In this document: positions 17,127 to 27,080 of the stretch, one piece after another
Layout: every line of letters begins with the position of its first letter
Position numbering within the stretch: position 1 is the first letter of the stretch
Source: an uncultured Saccharospirillaceae bacterium
GTDB lineage: Bacteria > Pseudomonadota > Gammaproteobacteria > Pseudomonadales > Oceanobacteraceae
Length of the DNA stretch: 64,000 nucleotides
Direction of reading: 5' to 3'
NCBI GenBank assembly: GCA_947503895.1
Contig: CANNFT010000002.1
Coordinates: 186,001 to 250,000, forward strand
Translations under genes and position numbers: made by a program
The notes under the pieces: generated by a model
The model's input: only the letters and a program-made list of their open reading frames with translations
Databases searched by the model: none
What the model was told of the DNA's origin: nothing

Positions 17127-17544
17127 AACACCGAAATTAGGATGGACTTCAGGACTCGTCATTTCGTTGCGAATCCTTCCTTGCACTAAAGCACAACAGC
17201 CTCTTACTGGACTGCATAGTTGCAGACGTTAAAGCGAAGCAGGAAGCCAGAGCCGAGAGTCAAATTGAATGATGGAAGGTGCCCTTTATTATTTTTATTG
17301 TTTCAACAGATGAAGCCTGCGCCGTCATCTGTGACCTTTCCCCCGAAAGGTCAGTCCGCGCATCCACGCTCACGTATAGCTGATGAAGCAGCCTCCATGC
17401 AGAGCGCGTCAATGACGTAAAGGACTGTGGTCAGCACCTTAGTTTGACCTCGCCAACGCCGCAACGGCCGTTTGAGTCAATTTCTCCAAATTGAGACAAT
17501 GCGCCTAATTCTAAATAGGTGTGCGTCATGTTTTCGTCGGTCAT

Positions 17545-17571
17545 AAAAAAAGCAGGCAAGCCTGCTTTTTT
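17545..17571 (-). terminator. Intrinsic terminator of the sutA-like gene
   Basis: A7GCAGG and CCTGCT6 form a perfect stem with a CAAG loop and a T-run on both strands. It lies about 50 bp past the stop of the sutA-like gene, so it can work in both directions. Confidence 0.85.
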
Positions 17572-17621
17572 ACGCACCGAGCAGTGTGGTCACCCAGTGA
17601 GTGCGTGTTCCGTGACCGTCA

Positions 17622-17906
17622 TTAAATGGGGCGAGACCCGTAGTTAGAGGTCGGCTTGCGCGGTGGATCCGCCATAACATTGGGTTCAATATTATTAATC
17701 CTGCCACCGTTTTCTAAAAAAGCATCCACATCAGCATCGACTTTTGAGCGTAGTTTTTTCCTAGAAGCGATGGATCGCATCACGCCTTCTTCGGTACTTC
17801 CAATAAATTTCATGTCGGGTTCGGGTTCTTGATGCGTAGGGACTTCGTTCAATGCTGCAGCGGATGCATTGGCTTTTTTAGCGACCTTGGTCTCTTTTTG
17901 CGTCAT
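17622..17906 (-). CDS. sutA: SutA-like RNA polymerase-binding small protein
   Basis: A 94-residue acidic protein with a disordered N-terminus and the conserved tail FLENGGRINNIEPNVMADPP followed by RKPTSNYGSRPI. As I recall it, that tail resembles SutA of Pseudomonas, which binds RNA polymerase and raises transcription of ribosomal and housekeeping genes during slow growth. The match rests on this C-terminal motif, so the symbol is moderately sure. A strong terminator follows. Confidence 0.6.
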   Translation of the reverse strand: MTQKETKVAKKANASAAALNEVPTHQEPEPDMKFIGSTEEGVMRSIASRKKLRSKVDADVDAFLENGGRINNIEPNVMADPPRKPTSNYGSRPI

Positions 17907-18128
17907 GGTTGCCTCCTTGAATCGATGACTTTTATGAGCGGCGTAGAAATTTATAGACCAGTAATTTAGGCAAGTCAGGTAGACCTCAGACGATGTTTTT
18001 ATTAGGACGGCGGCTTTTAAACCAATGTGTTGTTAACAGGCCCTTTCACCCGTTTAAATTTAGGTGAAAGTGGCATGTATTATGTCGCCATTTGTACTTT
18101 GTACGAACCTAATTACTCGGTAACGAGG

Positions 18129-20099
18129 TTAATGACGTAGGTAGGTGTAAGCCGAAAGCGATGTGGTAAGTTCCTTTAAAAACAGGGCCTTATCTTCATG
18201 GGATAACTGAGCTTGACGAATTTGCGCTTCATAAAGTGCTGGTAATTGGTCTGGGTCGAAATTGACATAACGCAGCACAGAAGCAACAGAATCACCGGCT
18301 TGCTGGTGTTCTAGTCGTATCTCGCCATTTTTATCAATGTGCACATCTACGCTATCCGTGTCGCCAAATAAATTGTGCATGTCGCCCAAAATTTCTTGGT
18401 AAGCCCCCACCATAAAAAAGCCCATGAGTATGTCATGCGCATGCCCATATGACGGCATGGGTAACGTGGACTCAATGCCCTGTCCATCGACGTATTGATC
18501 GACACGTCCATCGCTGTCGCAGGTGATATCCTGAATCACGGCACGCCGCGTGACCGGTTTGTTCAATTGAGTCAGGGGCAAGATGGGGAAGATTTGATTA
18601 ATGCCCCAGATGTCTGGCACCGATTGAAACAAGGAAAAATTCACGAACAATTTGTCGGCCAGTTTCTCGTTCAGTTCATCCAACACTTCGCGATGACTGC
18701 GATGAGATGGATTTAACCCCTGACGTATGAGTAAGCAAATCTGGGTATAGCAAGCTTCTGCTTGTGCACGCTCTTTGAGGCTCATGGCACCATGCACAAA
18801 TCCGTTTTGTCCGTCGCTGAGGTCCTGCACGACATCGTGATACATCTCCAATAAGGAACGATGAGGCGCTTGTTTGATGGTTTGATAAATTCGCCACATG
18901 TCGTGCAACAGTGTCGGCGCAGCGGGGTCTGGCTCAACCAAATGCATATCCGCTGCTGGAGGCGCATCTGGGGATAATAAGGTTTGGTCACCTGCGTGTT
19001 CCCAGTCGATGACATTGGTCACCAGCACTGCATGATGCGCCGTCAAAGCTCGACCGGATTCCGTGACGATGGTGGGGTGAGATAAACCTTGTTGATCCGC
19101 TGCTTGGCCAAACGCCTGTACAACGTTATTGGCGTACTCTTGCATGCTGTAATTGGTTGAGCAGTAATTGCGTGAGCGCGTGCCTTCATAATCGACGCCT
19201 AAGCCGCCGCCGACGTCCACCACATCCATGGGACAGCCAATCGAACAAAGCTCAGCATAAATGCGACCGCATTCTCTTAACCCCGTCTGAATGTCTCGAA
19301 TGTTGGCTATTTGACTGCCTAGGTGGAAGTGCAACAGTTGCAAGGAGCTTAAGGCTTCCTCTTGCTTAAGGTATTCCACCAGCTGTAATAGCTGACCGGC
19401 CGACAGCCCAAACTTGGATTTTTCGCCGCCGGTATTTTGCCAGTTGCCTTTCCCTATTGAGCTTAAGCGTGCTCTAACGCCTAAGCGAGGGGTGACATTC
19501 AGTGCCTTAGCTTCTCGCAATATCAGGGCTGCTTCGGACAGTTTTTCAACCACGATGTACACATGATGGCCTAACTTTTCGCCCAGCAACGCTAAGCGAA
19601 TGTAGTGCGCGTCCTTGTACCCGTTACAAATGATTGTCGCAGGTGATACGGACTGCTCGGTGTTCATCGTGCCGGCCAGCGCTAACACGGCCATGAGTTC
19701 GGGTTTACTACCCGCTTCTAAACCAATGGGCTGGCCAGCCAATTTTTGCCCATGAATCAACTCTTCAATAACACGCTGCTGTTGATTCACTTTGATTGGA
19801 TATACCGATCGAAATTGACCCTGATAGTGCTGTTGCTCAGACGCCACGGCAAAGGCGTCATTCAATGCGCCCACTCGGGCATGAAGAATCGAAGGGAACC
19901 GCAAAAGTGTCGGCAACGATAATCCGGCTGCGCGCGTCGCTTCAATCACATCCGCCAGCGGAATTTGTAATTCAGGGTGCGCACACACGGCAACATCACC
20001 GCCCTCATTCACTGCAAACAGGCCTTCACTCCATTGTTCGACATTGTATGCATCTCGGGCGCGTTGTGGCTGATTCTTCAATTCTGGGATACCTCTCAA
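18129..20099 (-). CDS. speA: Biosynthetic arginine decarboxylase
   Basis: A ~656-residue PLP enzyme (fold III) that converts arginine to agmatine, the first step of putrescine synthesis by the agmatine route. Seen: YNVEQWSEGLFAVNEGG at the N-terminus, the PLP lysine in YPIKVNQQQRV, the LHFHLGSQI and DVGGGLGVDYEG motifs, and the C-terminal DCAR-type region CDSDGRVDQYVDGQGI. The start is uncertain: the only standard codon in reach is TTG 20099, with no clear ribosome-binding site. It is divergent from speE, so both polyamine genes may share a control region. Confidence 0.93.
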   Translation of the reverse strand: MRGIPELKNQPQRARDAYNVEQWSEGLFAVNEGGDVAVCAHPELQIPLADVIEATRAAGLSLPTLLRFPSILHARVGALNDAFAVASEQQHYQGQFRSVYPIKVNQQQRVIEELIHGQKLAGQPIGLEAGSKPELMAVLALAGTMNTEQSVSPATIICNGYKDAHYIRLALLGEKLGHHVYIVVEKLSEAALILREAKALNVTPRLGVRARLSSIGKGNWQNTGGEKSKFGLSAGQLLQLVEYLKQEEALSSLQLLHFHLGSQIANIRDIQTGLRECGRIYAELCSIGCPMDVVDVGGGLGVDYEGTRSRNYCSTNYSMQEYANNVVQAFGQAADQQGLSHPTIVTESGRALTAHHAVLVTNVIDWEHAGDQTLLSPDAPPAADMHLVEPDPAAPTLLHDMWRIYQTIKQAPHRSLLEMYHDVVQDLSDGQNGFVHGAMSLKERAQAEACYTQICLLIRQGLNPSHRSHREVLDELNEKLADKLFVNFSLFQSVPDIWGINQIFPILPLTQLNKPVTRRAVIQDITCDSDGRVDQYVDGQGIESTLPMPSYGHAHDILMGFFMVGAYQEILGDMHNLFGDTDSVDVHIDKNGEIRLEHQQAGDSVASVLRYVNFDPDQLPALYEAQIRQAQLSHEDKALFLKELTTSLSAYTYLRH

Positions 20100-20322
20100 G
20101 GGATAAGCGCTTTGCTCAATCCGGCATGTAACAAAAGCGCCTATCTTATCTTAGTTGTCGGAATTCACAGCAACACTTTTTTCCTTGGCTTTACTGATAC
20201 TTGGGGCTACATTAGCGCCCTTTTTTGCGCAGGCAAATGTGTTCAGCCATCCTTCACTCGTCGAAGCGCTGCACCACTCGCCGCCGGACCATCACAATCA
20301 TTTATATCAAGGCCGTTTTCGT

Positions 20323-21183
20323 ATGACGACATTGGACAGCAATTGGTTTTCTGAAGCCTTTCAAGATGAAGGCTCGGCGTTTTCATTAAAGATCAAAGCC
20401 AAGCTGCATGAAGAGCAGACGCCTTATCAAAAATTGGAAATCTACGACACCCAAACCTTTGGTAAGTTGATGGTGTTAGATGGCTGTACCATGGTCACCA
20501 CACGCGATAACTTCATCTATCACGAGATGATGAGTCACGTACCGCTGTTTAGCCACCCAAAGCCTAAGAAAGTCGCCATTATTGGCGGTGGCGATTGCGG
20601 TACGCTGCGCGAGGTGTTGAAGCACCCAGATGTGGAAGATTGCTGGCAAATTGATATTGATGAAGCGGTCACCCGTAATTCTGAAAAATATTTCCCTGAA
20701 TTGTGCGCATCCAACGATGACCTACGAGCCCATCTTTTGTGGGAAGACGGCATTAAATGGATCAAAGACGCTGCGCCAGGCAGTTTAGATGTCATCATTA
20801 TCGATAGCACCGATCCTGTTGGGCCTGCCGAAGGCCTCTTTGCCGTCGATTTTTATAAAGATTGCTACCGCGCATTGGCCGAAGATGGCATTTTGGTGCA
20901 GCAAAGTGAGAGCCCGCTCTACCACACCGATTCCATCATCAAAAAGCTGCATGATGATTTAAGCGCCGCCGGTTATGTCAGCAGCCACACCTTTCCATTC
21001 CCCCAGCCTATCTACCCAACAGGTTGGTGGAGCTGCACCTTAGGTAAAAAATCTGGTGTTGCCACTGAGTTCCGTCAATCCGATGCCGAACAGAAGGCAT
21101 TTGAAACGGAATACTACACAGCGGGCATGCACCAAGCTGGCTTGGCACTACCAGCCTTTATGCAGCGCATTCTGGGTAAATAA
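20323..21183 (+). CDS. speE: Spermidine synthase
   Basis: A 286-residue aminopropyltransferase that makes spermidine from putrescine and decarboxylated SAM. The ATG at 20323 (MTTLDSNWFSEAF) gives the normal length. The motifs IIGGGDCGTLREVLKH, QIDIDEAV and the catalytic Asp in IIIDSTDPVGPAEGLF are intact. A further 56 in-frame codons upstream (from TTG 20155) read like a hydrophobic leader, but are probably chance since the enzyme is cytosolic. Divergent from speA. Confidence 0.96.
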   Translation: MTTLDSNWFSEAFQDEGSAFSLKIKAKLHEEQTPYQKLEIYDTQTFGKLMVLDGCTMVTTRDNFIYHEMMSHVPLFSHPKPKKVAIIGGGDCGTLREVLKHPDVEDCWQIDIDEAVTRNSEKYFPELCASNDDLRAHLLWEDGIKWIKDAAPGSLDVIIIDSTDPVGPAEGLFAVDFYKDCYRALAEDGILVQQSESPLYHTDSIIKKLHDDLSAAGYVSSHTFPFPQPIYPTGWWSCTLGKKSGVATEFRQSDAEQKAFETEYYTAGMHQAGLALPAFMQRILGK

Positions 21184-21471
21184 ACAGCCGCCATGTGGCG
21201 AGTGGCTTCGGTCTTTCGCATCGACATCACCGCGCAAAGACCTGACCCATTCACTCGACCCAGGCCTTGGGGTTACGGTGTGGGTGTCGAGATTAGGCAG
21301 TGTGATCGCTGCCGGCCTCCGATGCATCCGAATCCATGGCGACGAGCCATCAGAAAGGAATCGTGCGCTGCGCGAACTTTTCGCTGAGCAGTCGCTCTAT
21401 ATCTCGGGCCTTCGTAGCCCCCTTTTTTGTTTGCTGCTATAGTGCGCCCCTTGCTAAATTCGGATGAAATC

Positions 21472-22086
21472 ATGCGTCATACTGCTGTTGCTTTTGTGTT
21501 TCTTTTCGCCTCTGCCACCGTCTGGGCTGAATTCTCGTTAAACTATGGACTGGCCAATCGTCATACCCAACGTGGCGTTAAACAAAGTGGTCAAGATGTG
21601 GTTCTGCAAGGTGGTCTCGATATCACAGGGCCGCTCGGACTCTATGCGGGCGCTTGGGCCTATACTGGCAACTTCGAGAACAACAACTATTTCGAAATCA
21701 ATAACTATGCAGGCGTTGGTTTTAATCTCGGCCCGGTCGCGATGGGGGCGGGCTTTATTCGCTACGAATTTGATGGCAATCGTGACCCGTACACAGAATA
21801 TACCGCTAATTTAGGGTTCTCCGATTATCGTATCTCAGGCTACTGGGATGAAGATGAAACGTACCGATACTTCGAAGCGTCCGCTATTTATCAGTTTTGG
21901 AAAAAATCCGGCATGATTTTCACGGTAGGGCGCACAGATGACTTTGTGCACAACGAAACTTGGAACTACAGCGTGGGATATTCCGCTGCGATGCCTTCTG
22001 ACGTGGATTTGAGCGTGAAACTGACACGCCATGATGAGAAAGGGAACGGCATTGTGGTCGGCATCACCAAAGAGATTAATTTTTAA
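21472..22086 (+). CDS. TorF-family (TIGR02001) outer membrane protein
   Basis: A 204-residue exported beta-rich protein. The ATG at 21472 gives the signal peptide MRHTAVAFVFLFASATVWA. The mature part has the family pattern FSLNYGLANRHTQRGVKQSG, then alternating aromatic beta-strands and a C-terminal aromatic (INF), typical of a small outer membrane barrel. The function of the family is not known; a porin is proposed. A bidirectional terminator follows. Confidence 0.75.
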   Translation: MRHTAVAFVFLFASATVWAEFSLNYGLANRHTQRGVKQSGQDVVLQGGLDITGPLGLYAGAWAYTGNFENNNYFEINNYAGVGFNLGPVAMGAGFIRYEFDGNRDPYTEYTANLGFSDYRISGYWDEDETYRYFEASAIYQFWKKSGMIFTVGRTDDFVHNETWNYSVGYSAAMPSDVDLSVKLTRHDEKGNGIVVGITKEINF

Positions 22087-22108
22087 ACACAAGCCAGTGC
22101 TTACACTC

Positions 22109-22146
22109 AAAAAGGCAGATCATCCTAGATGACCTGCCTTTTTTTT
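22109..22146. terminator. Bidirectional intrinsic terminator
   Basis: AAAAAGGCAG-A-TCATC pairs with GATGA-C-CTGCCTTTTT around a CTA loop, with an A-run before and a T-run after it. It lies between two convergent genes and serves both the TorF-like gene and the minus-strand PLP decarboxylase, closing the seven-gene cluster. Confidence 0.9.
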
Positions 22147-22178
22147 CGTCTGCCCGCGGTGCCCATCCAATTGTGCAC

Positions 22179-23732
22179 TCATACCTCTACATCGCCGACG
22201 TTTGAATTCATGGATTGGGAAGACGCCTTTGTATGCGATTTTTCCGCTAATATTTGCTGCCCAACTCGGACCACGCTTTTTAAAAAATCCAACACATGCT
22301 GTCGCTCTGTATTTAAATTCACAATGCACACGCGCAACAAAAAAACATTTCGATCCATCACATGGGAGGGGAAGAATACGCCTTCTTTATGAATTCGTTG
22401 CAGAATAATGCGGTTCAATCGTGACAAAAGGTTGTCACTGACTAAGCGATCCGTTTTGTTTTGGAATGGATGAAAACGTAACGTGGTGATGCTCAAGTGG
22501 CAGCTGTAAGCTTCGATGAGCGGCTCAGATTGCGCCGCACGATACAGCTCAAATGCTAATTGAATGTCTTCTGTGATGAGTCGTTTATAACCAGTCACAC
22601 CGATAGCTTGTAACGCAATGCGTACTTTAAGCGCTCTGAACCCACGAGTAGTTTGTGGCCCCAAATCTCGAAATTGCAATCGAGCCGCGCCACCGAGCGC
22701 ATTCTCTGCTGGGTCCTTACTATAATAATTTCCATCTTGATGAAATGCACGCAGCAAACTATTTGTATGCCGAGTTAACAAGCAGCCCACATCGGCGGGC
22801 ATATACATCCACTTATGTGGATCAACCGTCACCGAGTCCGCCAGTGTTATGCCTGCTAATGCCTGCGGGGCATGGTCGGAAATCACGGCCATCGCGCCAT
22901 AGGCCCCATCCACATGCAGCCATAAAGACTCCTCACGACAGATGGCTGCAATATCGGCCAGCGGCTCGACTCGACCAAATGCAGTGCTGCCAGCCATCGC
23001 CACGGTCATGAATGGCACACGTCCCTGTTGCCGATCACGTCGAATTCGACGTTTCAATGCGTCGGTACACATTCGACCGCTGGCATTCAGTTCAATGACG
23101 CTTAATGCTGAAGCCGCAAAGCCCATGGTTTCGACTGCGGCTTGAATACTGCTGTGCGCTAACGCGCTGACATAAATGACAAAATCGCTGCGTTCAGCGG
23201 TGGATTCTCTCCCCATGGACCGGCATTTTTCAGACAGGGCTAATTGTACCGCCGACAAATTCGCCACCGAACCGCCGCTCAAGAACAACCCGACCGTGCT
23301 GTCCGGCATGCCCAGCATATTCGCTAACCAGCGAACCGTCTGCGCTTCCATTGCCACGGTTAAAGGTGATGTGGAAAAACTGGTCATCGGTGCGCTGGCG
23401 ACAGAAGCGATGAAATCTGCCAAAGCTCCGATAGGGCTCGCGGCCCCCATAATGTAAGCCCAAAATTTAGGGTGAGACGTCGAGACACTGTGCTCACCTA
23501 AAAACGCTAACGTTTCTTCGAATACCGACTGCAAAGGCTTAGCATCCTGAGGACAGCGTGCATCTAAAAACTGCTCTTCCAGCCAACCAACAGAAACAGG
23601 CGGGCGAGCAGGGCGTTGCGCTCGGCCTTCCATTAAATCGGCTAAAGCATCCACGAGTGCATGACCGTGTTGGCGAAACTCGGCTGCACTTAAATGTGCA
23701 GCCGATTGTCGGTCGCCGTTATCCGCATCCAT
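22179..23732 (-). CDS. PLP-dependent decarboxylase (aromatic-L-amino-acid/glutamate decarboxylase family)
   Basis: A 517-residue group II decarboxylase. Seen: the N-terminal swap region, a substrate loop SHPKFWAYI, LSGGSVANLSA (phosphate site), the PLP-ring Asp in LHVDGAYGA (D275) and the PLP lysine in VTVDPHKWMY (K307). It removes the carboxyl group from an amino acid; the substrate cannot be read from the sequence. It is last of seven colinear genes, 9 bp after the DUF3291 gene, so very likely the same operon. The C-terminal tail (~40 residues, SHTKASSQSMNSN...) is unique. Confidence 0.88.
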   Translation of the reverse strand: MDADNGDRQSAAHLSAAEFRQHGHALVDALADLMEGRAQRPARPPVSVGWLEEQFLDARCPQDAKPLQSVFEETLAFLGEHSVSTSHPKFWAYIMGAASPIGALADFIASVASAPMTSFSTSPLTVAMEAQTVRWLANMLGMPDSTVGLFLSGGSVANLSAVQLALSEKCRSMGRESTAERSDFVIYVSALAHSSIQAAVETMGFAASALSVIELNASGRMCTDALKRRIRRDRQQGRVPFMTVAMAGSTAFGRVEPLADIAAICREESLWLHVDGAYGAMAVISDHAPQALAGITLADSVTVDPHKWMYMPADVGCLLTRHTNSLLRAFHQDGNYYSKDPAENALGGAARLQFRDLGPQTTRGFRALKVRIALQAIGVTGYKRLITEDIQLAFELYRAAQSEPLIEAYSCHLSITTLRFHPFQNKTDRLVSDNLLSRLNRIILQRIHKEGVFFPSHVMDRNVFLLRVCIVNLNTERQHVLDFLKSVVRVGQQILAEKSHTKASSQSMNSNVGDVEV

Positions 23733-23741
23733 GAACGCGTC

Positions 23742-24779
23742 CTATAGAGTTTCAGCGGTCACCGAAGTGGCCGGTTGTGAGGGAGTAACGTCGAGTACTG
23801 GGGCGGTTTTTTTATCCCCTTGGTTTAACGTGCGCTGTTTTAAATACTGCTCCACGACCGTCGATTGTGCCCACGTTTCATGAATTGAAAACCAGCTCAA
23901 CCCAAACGGTGCCCGCTTACTCGGCTTAAATAAACAGGTTGAGTAACGGCAATTCACATCGCCATCGATGTCACGCCATTCTCGATACCGCACCAGTACG
24001 CCGTTATCACCCAACTGGAGTGGCATAAAATCATCAATCCAAATGCGGATCGTGGGAAATTGCCCATAGGCCTGCTGAAGTCGATTCATCAGCGCAAACT
24101 TTGAATTTAAAACACCATCAGGCGTGATGAGCTCACAGTGATCCGAAAATCGTTGCGTTAATAACGCCGTGTTTTCGTCATTTTTCTCCACTTCACCGCG
24201 AAACCACTGCTCAAAGTACTGGTGTAAATCGATCACTTCCTCGCGCGCCTTGACTATGCGGTCATCCTCACGAGCCACTTGCAAATGGTGACTCATCAAC
24301 GCCGCATCCGTGGTATTGGAATCGGTATGGCTGGGTGGATCAAACGGCTTGTTAAAGCCAAAGGCAAACGGAGTGTTTCCGACACTGGCCAAATACGCTA
24401 ACCGATACACGCCATCAGCCGCGGTCGGCCGTTCGCCTTCTGGCACCCACCACAATGCCGTAACCGGTTTATCCATTTCTTCAAACCATTCACGACTGCC
24501 GCGTCTGGGTCCATCGTGGGCTGAGCGAAAAACAAAATTTCTTAAAGCTTCAATGGATTCCCACAACGATAAATTCAACAACTTATCCGGGTTATCGTAA
24601 CCACGGACATCCGTTGAATCTCCTTGGTCACCTTGCAGTCGCCAAACAAATCCGGGGCTGTTGTCGGCTAATGCATTAATAATCGGTAATTGAGAAACAA
24701 AGCCTTCCATTGATGGTTGATCCAATGATGCTTTGGCTAACGAAATACTAAACTGTGCAAGATAATAGCGCTGACTCAT
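23742..24779 (-). CDS. DUF3291 domain fused to an NTF2/SnoaL-like domain
   Basis: A 345-residue fusion. Residues ~1-150 are a DUF3291 domain (an ABM-like dimeric alpha/beta barrel): YYLAQFSISLAKA, INALADNSPGFVWRLQ, NLSLWESIEALRNFVF, and TALWWVPEGERPTAADG. Residues ~200-320 look like an NTF2/SnoaL-type pocket (FSDHCELITPDGVLNSKF ... WFSIHETWA). Both folds are common in small-molecule tailoring enzymes such as cyclases and monooxygenases. The fusion and its cluster context suggest it acts on the pathway intermediate. Catalytic residues are not known. Confidence 0.7.
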   Translation of the reverse strand: MSQRYYLAQFSISLAKASLDQPSMEGFVSQLPIINALADNSPGFVWRLQGDQGDSTDVRGYDNPDKLLNLSLWESIEALRNFVFRSAHDGPRRGSREWFEEMDKPVTALWWVPEGERPTAADGVYRLAYLASVGNTPFAFGFNKPFDPPSHTDSNTTDAALMSHHLQVAREDDRIVKAREEVIDLHQYFEQWFRGEVEKNDENTALLTQRFSDHCELITPDGVLNSKFALMNRLQQAYGQFPTIRIWIDDFMPLQLGDNGVLVRYREWRDIDGDVNCRYSTCLFKPSKRAPFGLSWFSIHETWAQSTVVEQYLKQRTLNQGDKKTAPVLDVTPSQPATSVTAETL

Positions 24780-24873
24780 AATTTCCTGCTCTTATTCTGT
24801 GTACAGATATAGGACGCATACCTGCACATTAATGATGGACGGCTCATGCGAATTAAACGCAAATGGGTTTGGA

Positions 24874-25785
24874 TTACTTCGCCTCTTCAACGGCGTGATC
24901 CACGACGGCGTTTAACAGTTTTTGCGACAACTCATTAGCAATGGCATCCGCACCGGCCGTGATAAATACAGCAAGATCTTCGGTCGGTAAAAACGCCAAC
25001 ATGCAATCCTTTAACGTTTGTTTTTGTTCATCTGTTAACGAATGATGGCGAGGAGCGATATCCGCAATGCACAATTGGTAGTGCTCAATGTATTGAATTT
25101 GTTTTTGAATTAAATCTTGAGGTTCACCGGGCTGCCCGTGACCCGTAAATAATAGAGGTGTGCCTTTTAAATCCTGTTGCAGCTGATGCAGTACTTCAAG
25201 CCAAAGCAACGAGTGACCGTCATTCATGAAACTGTGCACTTGATTAAAGACGAGGTCCCCAACAAACACCACAGGTGCGTGTTCACCAACAAAAATTAAT
25301 GTATCGCTGTTACTTTCGGCGGCACCCTTGTCCATGATGCGATATTCAATGCCATCAAACGCCACTACCTCTCCATCTTTAACCAGACGATTTGGAAAGA
25401 TGCGTTCATCTGGCCATTCCTCTTTAAAGTGGGGTTTCCACTTAAGGGCTTTGGCATCGTCTGTGCGGCGAATCCCCTCCAACACACCGGCCGTGCTGAT
25501 GACCGGAATGTCCACGTTACCTTGCAGCAATTCACCAATGCCATTGTAATGATCGGGGTGGCCATGGGTGATCATAATGGCCAGCAGTGGCTTTTCTAAC
25601 TCATCAATTAACGCTCGTAACGCGCGCGCGTCAGAACGAATCATCATACTATCAATGGCCACTAAACCCTTTTCCGACTCAATTAAAAAGCCGTTGGTTA
25701 AAAAGGTTTCTGGGCCAGACGTCATCATGTGCACACGAAAAGGGGCATCATCAACATCCACTATTTGGTGGTGTGTTCCTGTCAT
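24874..25785 (-). CDS. Metallo-beta-lactamase-fold hydrolase
   Basis: About 303 residues. The ATG at 25785 has an AAGGAAG box 7 nt upstream and is preferred over the ATG at 25809. Zinc motifs are MITHGHPDHYNG (HxHxDH with Gly-His), an Asp in VFVGDLVF and the late His in LLFTGHGQPGE. It resembles the broad glyoxalase II/quorum-quenching/SoxH-like group rather than true beta-lactamases. It could hydrolyse a thioester, lactone or other intermediate of the surrounding pathway. It is separated from the desaturase by a 266-bp gap holding a 16-bp palindrome. Confidence 0.8.
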   Translation of the reverse strand: MTGTHHQIVDVDDAPFRVHMMTSGPETFLTNGFLIESEKGLVAIDSMMIRSDARALRALIDELEKPLLAIMITHGHPDHYNGIGELLQGNVDIPVISTAGVLEGIRRTDDAKALKWKPHFKEEWPDERIFPNRLVKDGEVVAFDGIEYRIMDKGAAESNSDTLIFVGEHAPVVFVGDLVFNQVHSFMNDGHSLLWLEVLHQLQQDLKGTPLLFTGHGQPGEPQDLIQKQIQYIEHYQLCIADIAPRHHSLTDEQKQTLKDCMLAFLPTEDLAVFITAGADAIANELSQKLLNAVVDHAVEEAK

Positions 25786-25960
25786 CACGGTCTTCCTTTT
25801 GCCGCTCATAGGCGGTGATATCAGCGGTGACCCGACTTTCGATCGTAGAAAGTCTTAGTATTTCATTTCCCATTCAATTGCCGTCACAGGCTGCTATTAA
25901 ATAGGATAAAAAATGTTAGGTTCCGCTGTAATTATTTTGGGTCGCGACAGATCGTCGTAG

Positions 25961-25976
25961 GTCATTTTAAAATGAC
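25961..25976. promoter_or_regulatory. 16-bp perfect palindrome (operator candidate)
   Basis: GTCATTTTAAAATGAC is a perfect palindrome in the gap upstream of the MBL-fold gene, about 175 bp before its start. It could be an operator for the second half of the cluster (MBL, DUF3291, decarboxylase). No regulator gene lies within the cluster. Confidence 0.4.
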
Positions 25977-26051
25977 AGCATCACAACATTCACGCGCGCT
26001 TCCGGTTTAAATTACCGCCTAATGCGGCAGCAACAAGCGCCAATGTGGCCG

Positions 26052-27080
26052 TTAGTGATATTTGGCCAGCCCAGACAAGAATGCTCGCAAATTTTTAATC
26101 GGACGCTCCACTAGGCCTTCTTTCACTAATAACTGACTGACGTTGGGCAAATTTGTCACGCACACGCGAGGAAACACATGATGCTCACGATGATAGCCTC
26201 GCGGCAAGTAACTTAAAAACAAACCTGAAATCCAACCCGGGTGTCGTGAACGTGTATTTTCATTTAAGTCTAATGATCGAACATGCCAATTGTGTTCAGA
26301 AATATCATGAAAGCGAAGGATCATCGGGTAGACCGTGTACATCGGCAGCATCCAATACAATAAAAAAACATCCAGTACATTGAAACTCGCCATCAATGCG
26401 ATCGTCGTGATGAAAAATACCCATTTCCAGCGGCGTTCTTGCTCCATTTCGGCGTCATCATTAAACGCTTTAAACAGTGTGCGCAGATGAGCGTATTTGC
26501 CTTTTTCGACGGTGAGCCGACCCGGCGCGACATAATCTTGCCTCCCCACTAAAAAATCCCGCCACGCATTGGGTGCGCCTCTGAGTGAGGTTAATAGTAA
26601 TTGGCCGCCAGTATAACTGCGCTCTGTGTCACCCTGCATGCGACGTCCTACGTAATTAGGATCCTGCTCGGTAAATAAACCTTGATGGTGATGCAAATGC
26701 ACTCTTCGCCACTGCACAAATGACCAAGCTTCAGGATGATGAAACATGACAAAATTGGAAAAAATAGATGCCCACCATCGATTCAGCCCTCGGCGTTTGA
26801 ACAGGGCAGAGTGACTGGCATCATGGTTTAAAATATATAAAGAATGCTGGCGGGCCGAAATAAGAAAAATAGCTAAGAGTGTAGCCGCCCAATGATTGAG
26901 CCAAATGGCGCTGGTGATGATGAACGCTATAGCCAAGTAAACCAACAAATATTGCATCACACTGCGCAACGGATTCACCGTCGCTAATGATTCAACCACT
27001 TGTAAACTGGCTGCCGACAATCTTTTTTGAATCGGCAGGCTGACACTATCGGCGGGGAGCGCTTCTGCAGCAGAATTCAC
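26052..27080 (-). CDS. Membrane fatty acid desaturase-type enzyme
   Basis: A 342-residue integral membrane diiron enzyme. The three histidine boxes are LNHDASHSAL, RRVHLHHHQGLF and YHREHHVFP, with hydrophobic segments at residues ~45-85 and ~220-260. Such enzymes insert double bonds or hydroxyls into acyl chains or, in natural-product clusters, into other lipophilic chains. Its start overlaps the tautomerase stop by 4 bp (27077-27080), so it is translationally coupled to it. A housekeeping membrane-lipid role is possible but less likely given the coupling. Confidence 0.88.
   Translation of the reverse strand: MNSAAEALPADSVSLPIQKRLSAASLQVVESLATVNPLRSVMQYLLVYLAIAFIITSAIWLNHWAATLLAIFLISARQHSLYILNHDASHSALFKRRGLNRWWASIFSNFVMFHHPEAWSFVQWRRVHLHHHQGLFTEQDPNYVGRRMQGDTERSYTGGQLLLTSLRGAPNAWRDFLVGRQDYVAPGRLTVEKGKYAHLRTLFKAFNDDAEMEQERRWKWVFFITTIALMASFNVLDVFLLYWMLPMYTVYPMILRFHDISEHNWHVRSLDLNENTRSRHPGWISGLFLSYLPRGYHREHHVFPRVCVTNLPNVSQLLVKEGLVERPIKNLRAFLSGLAKYH

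Noticed and set aside
20155..20322. In-frame hydrophobic extension of spermidine synthase from a TTG
   Set aside because: The enzyme is cytosolic and starts at 20323 at its usual length; the hydrophobic stretch is probably chance coding of AT-rich promoter DNA.
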